Positions 6,103 to 13,413 of a stretch of 38,842 nucleotides of DNA are shown here, in pieces. The DNA comes from a virus: IMG/VR virus record IMGVR_UViG_3300035659_000051, positions 1 to 38,842 of that record; one strand, written 5' to 3'. Positions within the stretch are counted from its first letter, which is position 1. Each line of letters starts with the position of its first letter. Made by a program: the position numbers and the translations under genes. The notes beneath the pieces were generated by a model. That model saw nothing but the letters and a program-made list of their open reading frames with translations, was not told the DNA's origin and did not search any database.

Positions 6103-6279
6103 ATGCGGAAGATAGACCAAGATAAGTTTAAGCAAGCTTATGACTTACTGTGGCAGGTGTATAAATCTAAAGAACTTACTTACCATCCAGGTAATGACGA
6201 AGAAGCAAAGTTGTTAAAGATACTTAATCTTATGGATGATGAATTTCCAGAGGTAGAAATCTCTAATGCCAAAACCTAA
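6103..6279 (+). CDS. Small hypothetical protein (58 aa)
   Basis: ATG 6103 has AAAGGAG 6 bases upstream. The product starts MRKIDQDKFKQAYDLLWQVY and contains DDEFPEVEISNAKT at its end. It is acidic and helical. It overlaps the next gene by 14 bases. No domain is recognised. Confidence 0.65.
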   Translation: MRKIDQDKFKQAYDLLWQVYKSKELTYHPGNDEEAKLLKILNLMDDEFPEVEISNAKT

Positions 6280-6484
6280 ACGCCTTAAAGACAAAGTATG
6301 GAATATCTGTAATATAAAAATAGACCGCCTTGTCAGACAGGATACCGATGGCATAGGAATTACAAATACAACGCTTATGTTTTTAGTAGAGATAAAGACT
6401 AATGGTAGATGGCGAACAATGTTTAACGCAAAATCGCCCAGAGAGGTATGGAAGAAACTAAAAGAGGAGACATATGTTATATGA
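6266..6484 (+). CDS. Small basic hypothetical protein (72 aa)
   Basis: The product has 72 residues. It begins MPKPKRLKDKVWNIC and ends in a basic helix (SPREVWKKLKEE). AGAGG lies upstream within the previous gene. The stop overlaps the next start (ATGA at 6481). No known family is recognised. Confidence 0.6.
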   Translation: MPKPKRLKDKVWNICNIKIDRLVRQDTDGIGITNTTLMFLVEIKTNGRWRTMFNAKSPREVWKKLKEETYVI

Positions 6485-7335
6485 AAATTCCCAGTCCCGA
6501 AGAAATTGAGAGTGCGATTAGAATAATAGAGAACTTTGTAGTATTTGATAGGCCAATAGTTAAAAAGGCATATAAGACAGCATTGGAAGTCCTCTCCGCC
6601 CTTAAATCTGGTGAGTTGGTGGGGAAAGAGGAGATTCTTACCGAAGATGAGATAATAAATGTAATTGAAGGATATTTTCATGACTATGAAGTGAGTGAGT
6701 GTTGTGCTAAAGAACTTATAAAAGCACAAAGTAATAAAGTTTCAAAAACTAAATGGGAAAATTTCCCTGGCCCATCACATCCGACACAAGACGTAAAAGA
6801 TATGGCTACTAAGAAAGATGTGGCTCGCCAATCAAAGTATATGTCGGTTGAGGAAGTGGAGAAGATAGTTTATGACTTACTATTAAAAACAGGTAGCTCA
6901 TCTTATCACTTAAAAGATGACTCAAAAGCACTCGCCCAAGCATTAACTCGATTGCCGAAGTCTGAACTGACGAGGGAAGAGTTGGTGAAGATAATATTTG
7001 CTAATAGCGACCCTATAACCTGCGACCCAGAAAGTGACGCAGTAATATATCAAAACAAATTCGGAGATTTAGCCGACGCTATTCTCGCAACTCGATTGCC
7101 GAAAGGGGTGGGGGATAAATCCCCAGAAGAAATCGTTGAAGAAGAATTTGGAAAAGTAACTATGAGTGGTAATCAATATAACCAACATATTTACCATATT
7201 GAAAGATTAAGAAAAGCCCTGAAGGAAATAATCAAGTTAGAATATCTTGGTAACGATACAGACCTTGTAGAAGTTAATAAATTGTTGATGAGAATATCAA
7301 CCATCGCCAAAACTGCCTTGGAAGGAGGGGAATAG
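6481..7335 (+). CDS. Hypothetical phage protein with internal repeats
   Basis: ATG 6481 overlaps the previous stop and is preferred over the in-frame 6448. The product has 284 residues, mostly helical, with repeated phrases (ALTRLPKSELTREELV and ILATRLPKGVGDKSPEE), suggesting duplicated helical modules. No enzyme motif is seen. Such glutamate-rich modular proteins are common in phage accessory regions. Confidence 0.65.
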   Translation: MKIPSPEEIESAIRIIENFVVFDRPIVKKAYKTALEVLSALKSGELVGKEEILTEDEIINVIEGYFHDYEVSECCAKELIKAQSNKVSKTKWENFPGPSHPTQDVKDMATKKDVARQSKYMSVEEVEKIVYDLLLKTGSSSYHLKDDSKALAQALTRLPKSELTREELVKIIFANSDPITCDPESDAVIYQNKFGDLADAILATRLPKGVGDKSPEEIVEEEFGKVTMSGNQYNQHIYHIERLRKALKEIIKLEYLGNDTDLVEVNKLLMRISTIAKTALEGGE

Positions 7336-7336
7336 G

Positions 7337-7612
7337 ATGGAAGATAGTTTAGAGTCCATAGAAAGAAAAGAGTGCTTAGATTTTTGGAAAGATATTATTT
7401 ATAAAGACGGCAAACTAAATGAAGAACAAGTATTGAAAGAGCTATATGATTATATGGTTGCCTTACAACAAGTCCCAAAAGTTTATTGTGCTATCACAGG
7501 TGGTAAATTATCAAAGGTAAACTATTTCGCTGATGTAGTTATCGCCGAATATGAGAGAGATTTATCGGATAACTATATTCATAAAGACGATTTAAGAGAT
7601 TTACTAAAATGA
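7337..7612 (+). CDS. Conserved phage protein, unknown function (91 aa)
   Basis: The product has 91 residues. The phrase LYDYMVALQQVPKVYCAIT followed by GGKLSKVNYFADVVIAE matches a widespread small phage family of unknown function. GGAGGGG lies upstream. It probably forms a compact helical domain. It is co-directional with its neighbours, with only short gaps. Confidence 0.7.
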   Translation: MEDSLESIERKECLDFWKDIIYKDGKLNEEQVLKELYDYMVALQQVPKVYCAITGGKLSKVNYFADVVIAEYERDLSDNYIHKDDLRDLLK

Positions 7613-7624
7613 GGAGTCCAACCA

Positions 7625-8143
7625 ATGAGTAGATATAGCGAAGTAGAGTTAGATAAGATATTGCCGAAGAAGGTAGCATCAGAGTTTGAAGAGGAATATG
7701 CAAGAATTTATAACCAAGCCATAGACGACTGCCGTAAAGCACTTCTTCAAGATGGGGAGGGGGAGATGAAAAAGTCTTACATCATAGCCGTTGATTTTGA
7801 CGGCACGATAGTTGAACACGAATATCCAAAGATAGGCGAGCCTGTTTTATGGGCGATATCTGTATTACAAAGAATAGTTACTGCTGGGCATAAACTAATA
7901 CTTCATACAATGCGAAGTGGGCAAGAATTACAGGAGGCTGTTGATTATTGTAAAGATAATCATATAGATATATTTGCAATAAACGAAAATCCCACACAAA
8001 AAGAGTGGACAAGTTCGCCCAAAATATATGCCCATTATTACATTGACGATGCAAGCGTTGGTTGCCCTGTAATAACAAATGATAGCAAAAGACCTTATGT
8101 AAATTGGATAAGAGTGCAAGAATTATTAGAAGATATTTTGTGA
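7625..8143 (+). CDS. HAD-superfamily phosphatase-like protein with N-terminal extension
   Basis: The product has 172 residues. Residues 50 onward form a HAD domain: motif I VDFDGTIVEH (nucleophile and acid Asp), motif II LHTMRSG, and the acidic motif YYIDDAS. It is like small Mg-dependent HAD phosphatases of the BT_0820 type. The first 48 residues are an unrelated helical segment. A strong site (GGGGAGGGGGAG) precedes an internal ATG at 7767, so the HAD domain could also be made alone. The substrate is unknown; nucleotide or sugar phosphates are typical of the superfamily. Confidence 0.8.
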   Translation: MSRYSEVELDKILPKKVASEFEEEYARIYNQAIDDCRKALLQDGEGEMKKSYIIAVDFDGTIVEHEYPKIGEPVLWAISVLQRIVTAGHKLILHTMRSGQELQEAVDYCKDNHIDIFAINENPTQKEWTSSPKIYAHYYIDDASVGCPVITNDSKRPYVNWIRVQELLEDIL

Positions 8144-8207
8144 TAAATGTAACGGCACAGGACTTAAAGAGGGAGGGGAATAGTCCTAATTTGTAAAGGA
8201 GGTAACT

Positions 8208-8369
8208 ATGACCAAGAAACTCGCTAAAGAACAGGCAGATGCGATTATGAGAAGATTTCTCTGCTGGTTAGGTTTCCACAGGTGGGCAAAAGACTATCAG
8301 ATGAAGAGAGTTCATGGCATAAACGGTAAGTATTGCATCTATTGTAAGGAGGTTTGGTTTGGGGATTAG
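8208..8369 (+). CDS. Small zinc-binding phage protein (53 aa)
   Basis: ATG 8208 has AAAGGAGG upstream. The product includes MRRFLCWLGFHRWAKDY and KYCIYCKEVWFGD; the CLGFHxW and CxxC pattern is like DUF1660-type small zinc proteins of phages. The function is unknown. It overlaps the next gene by 11 bases. Confidence 0.65.
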   Translation: MTKKLAKEQADAIMRRFLCWLGFHRWAKDYQMKRVHGINGKYCIYCKEVWFGD

Positions 8370-8586
8370 AGACCATTTCTTCAGGTTCAGGCAGAGACTT
8401 TACTGGTTCTTGCAAGAGGACTACCTGAAGATACTTCGGCGCAAACTACGCCCGATAGTATGTTTCTTTGGGGGACACCAACCCTTCTTGTTTAAGCTTA
8501 CCGGAGAGTTTAGGTGTAAAAGATGTCTTAGAGAACTAAATGTCTTAATGAGTCCGACTGAATACTTGGAGGAACTGATAAAGTGA
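8359..8586 (+). CDS. Small zinc-ribbon protein (TTG start)
   Basis: The product has 75 residues. The start is TTG 8359, 6 bases after AAGGAGG, and no better start exists. It is strongly basic and aromatic (RDHFFRFRQRLYWFLQED) and has CKRCLREL with HQPFLFKL, a likely CxxC zinc site paired with an upstream CFFGGH. It resembles the preceding gene in layout and may be a diverged relative. Confidence 0.55.
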   Translation: MGIRDHFFRFRQRLYWFLQEDYLKILRRKLRPIVCFFGGHQPFLFKLTGEFRCKRCLRELNVLMSPTEYLEELIK

Positions 8587-8750
8587 AAGTAATAAAAATA
8601 ATAGCCTGGGTTAGAAAAGATTTAATCAGGAATAAATTTATAGAAAAAGAATGTAACGCAATCCTGGGGGATAGAAGACTAATAAGACTATTGAAACAAG
8701 ATGATTTCTGTGAAGTTATCAAAGTGCGTATAACCATAAGGAAAGTATGA
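8583..8750 (+). CDS. Small hypothetical protein (55 aa)
   Basis: GTG 8583 overlaps the previous stop (GTGA), and the stop overlaps the radical SAM start (ATGA). It is basic (VKVIKIIAWVRKDLIRNKF) and has no domain. Immediate coupling to the radical SAM gene makes it worth noting as a possible partner, but it lacks features of a RiPP precursor. Confidence 0.55.
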   Translation: MKVIKIIAWVRKDLIRNKFIEKECNAILGDRRLIRLLKQDDFCEVIKVRITIRKV

Positions 8751-9685
8751 AACACACTCAAAAGACTTACGGCATAAAAAAGGAAGCCCGCAACTTCCCG
8801 ATGATGTGCGTTCTCTCTCTTGTGTATGTATGTAACGCCAAATGCCCCGCTTGTCCCTATACAAACTCTAATATTAGAGATAGTTATAAAGATAGACCCT
8901 TTATGAACGAGGATACTTTCAAGATTATCGCTGACCAGTGCGGTAAGTATAGTTCGTGGATAAGACTATCTGGTGGTGGTGAGCCGATGCTACATCCAAA
9001 AGCACTTGAACTTATTCTCTATGCAAAGAAGAAGGGTGCAAAGATAGGGCTTATTACTAATGGTTCGCTGTTTAACGAAACGAATAGTCGGGGACTTCTT
9101 AACGCCCAAACAGATATGATAGAGCTCAGCGTTGACGCTGCTGACCCCGATACTTATTCTAGGGTTAGGATAGGTCTTTCGTGGGAGATACTTATACGTA
9201 ATGTCCGTAGAATGATGACTTTAAGGAATAAGTTAAAGAGCAAGACAAAGATAATCGCAAGTTGTATAAACCAAGTTGGCGTGAATATAGATGAAGTTGA
9301 AAGATTTTGGAAACTCATTGTAGATGGCTTCCAAAAAAGGAAATACTTGACTTGGGGCATAAACGACCCTTCAAAATCGGCTGATACTACATCCTACCTA
9401 AAAAAGGATACGCCCTGCCCCTTCATCTTCGAGCGTCTTAATATAGACTCTCGTGGAAATGTAATGGTGTGCGGATTCGATATTGAGGCAAAGACTTCAA
9501 TGGGTAACGTTCACAAGATGAACATTAAAGATATATGGTTGGGAAAGGATTTCGAGTATTACCGCAAACTACATCTTGAAAATAGGGGATGTGAAATAGA
9601 ACTTTGTAGCAAGTGTCCTGACTGGAAGTACCGCTCGTGGAAGCATAATTACTGGAAGATAATAAAAAATGCGGAGGCAAAATGA
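8747..9685 (+). CDS. Radical SAM/SPASM-domain protein
   Basis: The product has 312 residues. CNAKCPACPY at about residues 29-38 is the CxxxCxxC motif that binds the radical SAM [4Fe-4S] cluster. RLSGGGEP at about 73-80 matches the SAM-binding GGEP motif. The C-terminal third (CPFIFERLNID, VMVCGFD, MGNVHKMNIKDIW, CEIELCSKCPD) is a SPASM domain with auxiliary-cluster cysteines. Such enzymes modify peptides, proteins or small molecules by radical chemistry. No precursor peptide or transporter is adjacent, so the substrate is unknown. Translational overlaps on both sides place it in the accessory operon. Confidence 0.9.
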   Translation: MKHTQKTYGIKKEARNFPMMCVLSLVYVCNAKCPACPYTNSNIRDSYKDRPFMNEDTFKIIADQCGKYSSWIRLSGGGEPMLHPKALELILYAKKKGAKIGLITNGSLFNETNSRGLLNAQTDMIELSVDAADPDTYSRVRIGLSWEILIRNVRRMMTLRNKLKSKTKIIASCINQVGVNIDEVERFWKLIVDGFQKRKYLTWGINDPSKSADTTSYLKKDTPCPFIFERLNIDSRGNVMVCGFDIEAKTSMGNVHKMNIKDIWLGKDFEYYRKLHLENRGCEIELCSKCPDWKYRSWKHNYWKIIKNAEAK

Positions 9686-9771
9686 AAGATAAAATAATAA
9701 CCTTTATTCTGGCGATCATAGCTTTCGGCGGATTTGGATTCTTAGTTTACAGTTTCTTATTCTACAAATGA
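9682..9771 (+). CDS. Single-span membrane peptide (29 aa)
   Basis: ATG 9682 overlaps the radical SAM stop. The product reads MKDKIITFILAIIAFGG, then FGFLVYSFLFYK: one transmembrane helix with little else. GGAGG lies upstream. The role is unknown; it is coupled to another membrane peptide by ATGA. Confidence 0.6.
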   Translation: MKDKIITFILAIIAFGGFGFLVYSFLFYK

Positions 9772-9911
9772 GGACACTTACCTTTAGAGAATGGCTAACC
9801 TACTTAATCTTTGCCCCATTCTGGATAGCGGTGTGGCTAATATCTTGTGTCTTATTGGCCTTGTGGCTTGTAGTTAATTCTGTAGTAATGTTTGTTGAGC
9901 TGTCTAAATAA
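9768..9911 (+). CDS. Small membrane protein (47 aa)
   Basis: ATG 9768 overlaps the previous stop. The product is strongly hydrophobic and tryptophan-rich (LIFAPFWIAVWLISCVLL), probably with one long or two short membrane segments. Membrane peptides in series may be lysis or superinfection factors, but nothing specific is visible. Confidence 0.6.
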   Translation: MRTLTFREWLTYLIFAPFWIAVWLISCVLLALWLVVNSVVMFVELSK

Positions 9912-9924
9912 GAAAGGAGCGAAT

Positions 9925-10032
9925 ATGTGTGAAGGGTTCTTATTCGGATTGGGTTGCGGCGGCGGATTGACCGTGTGCTTTATACTCTGGGCAATAATCA
10001 TTGGAAAAATAACAAATCACCCTAAATATTAG
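9925..10032 (+). CDS. Small membrane protein (35 aa)
   Basis: ATG 9925 has AAAGGAG upstream. The product reads MCEGFLFGLGCGGGLTV, then CFILWAIIIGKITNHPKY: one glycine-rich membrane helix with a short basic tail. Confidence 0.55.
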   Translation: MCEGFLFGLGCGGGLTVCFILWAIIIGKITNHPKY

Positions 10033-10044
10033 AAAGGAATAAAT

Positions 10045-10290
10045 ATGTCAAAGTTAGAGCTGTTCATTTTGCAGTATACAGGATATATCGTTACAGCCAT
10101 GGGCTTCTGCGGGGCAATAGTTACCATTATGTTTGACGAGATCGCCGGCAGGGTAGGCCACGGAGCGGATTTCGGGCCTATGCAGATAGCGGGGGTTATA
10201 GTGTTCTTAGTTACTATGCTTTTTGGTGTGATAGTTACCAAGTTTCTATCTCAGGTAAGGGAATTACTCGATACCTACCTTAATCGTTGA
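10045..10290 (+). CDS. Two-span membrane protein (81 aa)
   Basis: The product has 81 residues. Hydrophobic segments lie at about 10-32 (YTGYIVTAMGFCGAIVTIM) and 48-68 (IAGVIVFLVTMLFGVIVT), joined by an acidic and glycine-rich loop. AAAGGAAT lies upstream. The size and two membrane helices would suit a holin, but no adjacent endolysin is seen, so this stays a hypothesis. Confidence 0.65.
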   Translation: MSKLELFILQYTGYIVTAMGFCGAIVTIMFDEIAGRVGHGADFGPMQIAGVIVFLVTMLFGVIVTKFLSQVRELLDTYLNR

Positions 10291-10314
10291 TTTGGGGGCA
10301 TTGTAGGCCCAAAT
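10290..10314 (+). other. Intergenic hairpin before the lipoprotein gene
   Basis: ATTTGGG (10290-10296) pairs with CCCAAAT (10308-10314) around an 11-base loop. No U-tract follows, so it may be an mRNA processing or regulatory hairpin rather than a terminator. Confidence 0.4.
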
Positions 10315-10338
10315 TCGGGCATAACAAAGGGAGGATGT

Positions 10339-10533
10339 ATGAATAAATTAATAGTGTTGATGTTAGGGTGTTTGGTGTTGTCCAGTTGTGCCCTGGGGGC
10401 CGCTACCTCAGCCACTTCTGGCTACTCACTCCAGTCTAAGTCAAGCGATGAACTAGGGCAGAACGCAAGGCAGAGCATTATAGCTGAGGCAGTAAAGCAA
10501 GCTAATGCTTATACAGATAGTAAATTGAAATGA
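10339..10533 (+). CDS. Small lipoprotein
   Basis: The product has 64 residues. A signal sequence (NKLIVLMLGCLVLSSC) ends in the lipobox LSSC, giving a lipid-anchored mature protein of about 48 residues that is Ser/Ala/Gln-rich. AGGGAGG lies upstream. The function is unknown. Its stop overlaps the next start. Confidence 0.7.
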   Translation: MNKLIVLMLGCLVLSSCALGAATSATSGYSLQSKSSDELGQNARQSIIAEAVKQANAYTDSKLK

Positions 10534-10751
10534 AACGTATAAGAAATATGAAGCGAAGCCGTATCGGTTGGGGGGACCCCGAAGAAGTAGAATTGTTTCT
10601 AGGTGAAGGTGATTGGCGAAGTGCAGGGTTTATTGTCCCATATTTATATCATACACCACATACTTTTCAAAGAAGTGGTGAGGTTTACAAGATAAAGATA
10701 ACTATAAAAGTAATGGGGAAAAAACGAGTTCGACAAAGAAGTTTGTTTTAA
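10530..10751 (+). CDS. Basic hypothetical protein (73 aa)
   Basis: The product has 73 residues and starts by ATGA overlap with the lipoprotein gene. It is strongly basic (MKRIRNMKRSRIGWG and KKRVRQRSLF), with a beta-rich middle (VYKIKITIKVMG). It could bind nucleic acid. No family is recognised. Confidence 0.55.
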   Translation: MKRIRNMKRSRIGWGDPEEVELFLGEGDWRSAGFIVPYLYHTPHTFQRSGEVYKIKITIKVMGKKRVRQRSLF

Positions 10752-10770
10752 AGACCCTCTGGGCGTTCAA

Positions 10771-10785
10771 ATGGGCTTTGCCCAT
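10771..10785. terminator. Hairpin between the converging operons (possible weak bidirectional terminator)
   Basis: ATGGGC-TTT-GCCCAT is a perfect 6-bp stem between the ends of the rightward and leftward gene blocks. Neither side has a clear U-tract. Its position suggests termination or 3'-end protection on both strands. Confidence 0.4.
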
Positions 10786-10796
10786 AGATAGATAAT

Positions 10797-10868
10797 ATGT
10801 CTATACTTATAATTGGGATATTTATTGGATACCTATGTAAAGCTCTTATAGATGATTGCTTTGATTAG
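10797..10868 (+). CDS. Possible membrane micropeptide (23 aa)
   Basis: ATG 10797 opens a 23-codon frame (MSILIIGIFIGYLCKALIDD) with one hydrophobic helix. The ribosome binding site is poor. It overlaps the stop of the converging gene by 4 bases. It resembles the membrane peptides at 9682-10032 in composition. Confidence 0.35.
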   Translation: MSILIIGIFIGYLCKALIDDCFD

Positions 10869-12313
10869 TGAAGTATTCCTAAGCCAAACTTGCCAGCTGC
10901 ACCCAAAAGTCCAGCTCCGACCGTTCTTTTAATTATCTTTCCTCCTCTACGAACAGAAAGAGCTTCATCAAATATCTGCTTAGCTTTAGCTTTACCAAGA
11001 TATGGAGTGTATTTATCTACCATACCTTGATATTTAGTAGGGTCTTCAACTACTGATTGTAACTCAGAATGTATCTTAACTGGATCGAGTTTTTCTATCT
11101 TAGACAGATTAGTGGCAACATCTTCAAATTGTCTTGCTTGATGATATAACTCTCTTGCTTTCTGCATTCCTGTAAGACCAGACTTCTCAGCGCTATTATA
11201 CAGGGAATCAACGATGTCTAAAACATCACCCTTGTTGATAACCCGCGCTCTATAAAGATTATCTATCTGTTGTCTAATGTCAGAAAATTGTTCTCTTGAC
11301 ACCCTTACTTCACGGGCTATGTCTTCTAATTTTTCTCCCTTAAACATACGTTTCAAATGAGTTGGCGTGGGCACTCTTTCGCCCGTGGCATAAAAACCTT
11401 TGGCGGCAGGTCGTAATCCCTTGATATTACCTATAACATCTTTAATGGGATTTTTAGGATTTACACTCTTTATTTTATTGTATTTTCTTTGCAATACATC
11501 AAGTGTATCGGCGATGTCTATTTTATCACCGTAGACAGTTGCTTTTTTACTTGTAGCTTCCCTAAAAGCTTGTGTTGCTAATTCATCAGCCAATTTGGGA
11601 TCGGCTACTTTATCATAGCCATGTTGTTTTAATAGTGCGATGGTTTCATCTTTAAGCCCAAGGGCTCTTCCAATTTCGGGATTAGTCTTGATATTCTTAG
11701 ATACTATTTCTGATATTGGCTTAGCTACATTTTCATATAGATAGCTTTTACCTTGTTTCATTATGGATAAATTCTTTGCTTTACTTGATAGACCGGCAAT
11801 CCCCTCAAGCCCCTTGCCTATCTTGCCCGCCATACCCTCCACAGGTCTTTTTAGAATACCTGGACCTCCACCCGCCATGGCCAAAACTGGAGTAGCGGGA
11901 TCGAATGCCGGCCTGACAGCACCTTCTTCAATAATCTTGTTTATAATCTCACGAGGATTAGATATAGAGGCCAAGCCCGCCAGTTGCGGTTGCATAGGAG
12001 TTAACGCTTGAATGCCTCGTATGGCGTTAAAAGGCACTTTCTCAGACAGTATCTTAGTCTGGCCCCTAACCGCGCCCATGGTGGCCTGTATTGCGGGTTC
12101 TTGGGCCTTTAAAACACCCTTCCTGAAGGCCATAGCTGTTTTAGCCAGCGGAACGGCAATCCCCTGTCCTATATCCGCCGGCGTAATGGTAGTCGTTGCT
12201 TCTTCCGGAGTTGCCAAGAGTTTTACTTTAGGAAAGAAGTCTTTAAGACCAACCTGCTCGTCAAGATAAATTATCTTTGATTTTGGCTTTTCATTGTCTA
12301 AATAAGTTATCAT
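10865..12313 (-). CDS. Large ejection / internal virion-like protein
   Basis: The product has 482 residues. It is alanine-, lysine- and isoleucine-rich and mostly helical, with a central glycine/proline stretch (VLAMAGGGPGILKRP) and a glycine-rich end (VGAGLLGAAGKFGLGILH) that could be membrane-active. It is the last gene of the leftward block, following two similar low-complexity proteins, as ejection proteins do in podoviruses. No lytic transglycosylase motif is seen. The function is inferred from position and composition. The start overlaps the previous stop (ATGA). Confidence 0.6.
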   Translation of the reverse strand: MITYLDNEKPKSKIIYLDEQVGLKDFFPKVKLLATPEEATTTITPADIGQGIAVPLAKTAMAFRKGVLKAQEPAIQATMGAVRGQTKILSEKVPFNAIRGIQALTPMQPQLAGLASISNPREIINKIIEEGAVRPAFDPATPVLAMAGGGPGILKRPVEGMAGKIGKGLEGIAGLSSKAKNLSIMKQGKSYLYENVAKPISEIVSKNIKTNPEIGRALGLKDETIALLKQHGYDKVADPKLADELATQAFREATSKKATVYGDKIDIADTLDVLQRKYNKIKSVNPKNPIKDVIGNIKGLRPAAKGFYATGERVPTPTHLKRMFKGEKLEDIAREVRVSREQFSDIRQQIDNLYRARVINKGDVLDIVDSLYNSAEKSGLTGMQKARELYHQARQFEDVATNLSKIEKLDPVKIHSELQSVVEDPTKYQGMVDKYTPYLGKAKAKQIFDEALSVRRGGKIIKRTVGAGLLGAAGKFGLGILH

Positions 12314-13404
12314 TCAATCCTCGCTCTCCTACCAGCTATAATAGCTTCTCCTTTATGACCAGATGCTTCAGCTTCTTGTTCTGTAGCAAAAGAAGGTAGA
12401 TTAGATTTTCCACCCTTAGATTTTATTCTTGTTAGAGTTTGGCTTGCTTTAGGTGAAAGAATATCCTTCTCGTAGGGTTTACCCATAACCCTTTCATAAT
12501 CGTATCCAATAGCTCCCATGCGGCTTTCAAGTAACTCTGCGCCTTTTTGTAGCCAAGCCTGCTTATATTCTCTCGAAGCGTCTTTATCATAAGAACTAAA
12601 CCAATTATGTATCTCTTGGTCTGTGCCACCACTATTCTTAAACACGTTAGCAAGCTCACCTGCTACTGCTGTAATAGCTGTATTCTCATTTGCCATAGCT
12701 AAAGAAGCTGGGCCACCACTTTGGAATTGATTAGCAAAACCCCGCTCTGCTTTTTCAGCAAATTTAATCGGGCTTGAAGGCAAATCTTTATTTTCAGTTA
12801 CATCATAAAGAGAGCCAAGATGTCCTAAAACAGTATTATAAGAACGAATATTTGCCCCTATCTTACCCGATGTAGTTTCCTGTTTGTATTTCTGCCTTAC
12901 ATTAAACTCCGCCATGCTGAATGATGGGTCATACATAGTAGCTAAAGACCCAATACGTTCTCTATCTTTAAAACTAAGACCTCTATATATATCGTAGTTA
13001 TAATCTGTAATAGCTTTAACAAGAGCCGCATCTCTTGGTGGTAATTGTGCAAGCCATGCTTCTTTATCTTGCGGTGCATCAGAAACGGGAGAAGCCATCT
13101 GTTCATTTCGTTCAGATTGCTGAGCTTCTTTAAGTTTAGCCTGATACAATGGGTCTTGCTGTTCAATAGCTTGTTTTACTAATAAGCCTTGAACTCCAGA
13201 CATTTCTGTCTTATCCGAAAGATTGGGATTATTAGTCCTACCTATCGCAAAATTAAACTTATCGGTTAATTGTCCTGAGAAATTCTGCTGTGGTAGTATA
13301 CCCATTGGACTTTGAGGCGCAACTGTTGGCATAGCCATTTTACCAGCTTTTATCTGCTCCGCCATCTGCATTAACTCTTGTTTTCTTTGTTCAGTTATAG
13401 CCAT
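12310..13404 (-). CDS. Ejection / internal virion-like protein
   Basis: The product has 364 residues. It opens with a helical, methionine-rich segment (EQRKQELMQMAEQIKAG). It has a glutamine-rich N-terminal third and a helical middle (AALVKAITDYNYDIYRGLSF; TENKDLPSSPIKFAEKAERG). This composition is typical of podovirus internal or ejection proteins. The start follows the neighbouring stop by 9 bases, with GGAGAAT upstream. It is assigned by position; no catalytic motif is evident. Confidence 0.6.
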   Translation of the reverse strand: MAITEQRKQELMQMAEQIKAGKMAMPTVAPQSPMGILPQQNFSGQLTDKFNFAIGRTNNPNLSDKTEMSGVQGLLVKQAIEQQDPLYQAKLKEAQQSERNEQMASPVSDAPQDKEAWLAQLPPRDAALVKAITDYNYDIYRGLSFKDRERIGSLATMYDPSFSMAEFNVRQKYKQETTSGKIGANIRSYNTVLGHLGSLYDVTENKDLPSSPIKFAEKAERGFANQFQSGGPASLAMANENTAITAVAGELANVFKNSGGTDQEIHNWFSSYDKDASREYKQAWLQKGAELLESRMGAIGYDYERVMGKPYEKDILSPKASQTLTRIKSKGGKSNLPSFATEQEAEASGHKGEAIIAGRRARIE

Positions 13405-13413
13405 ACATTCTCC

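Noticed and set aside
6448-6480. Longer start for the 284-residue protein
   Set aside because: ATG 6481 shows the ATGA overlap used throughout this operon; the upstream codons lie within the preceding gene.
8583-10032. RiPP biosynthetic cluster around the radical SAM gene
   Set aside because: No precursor with leader and core, no protease and no transporter is seen. The small ORFs are membrane peptides. It is kept only as a question in the findings.
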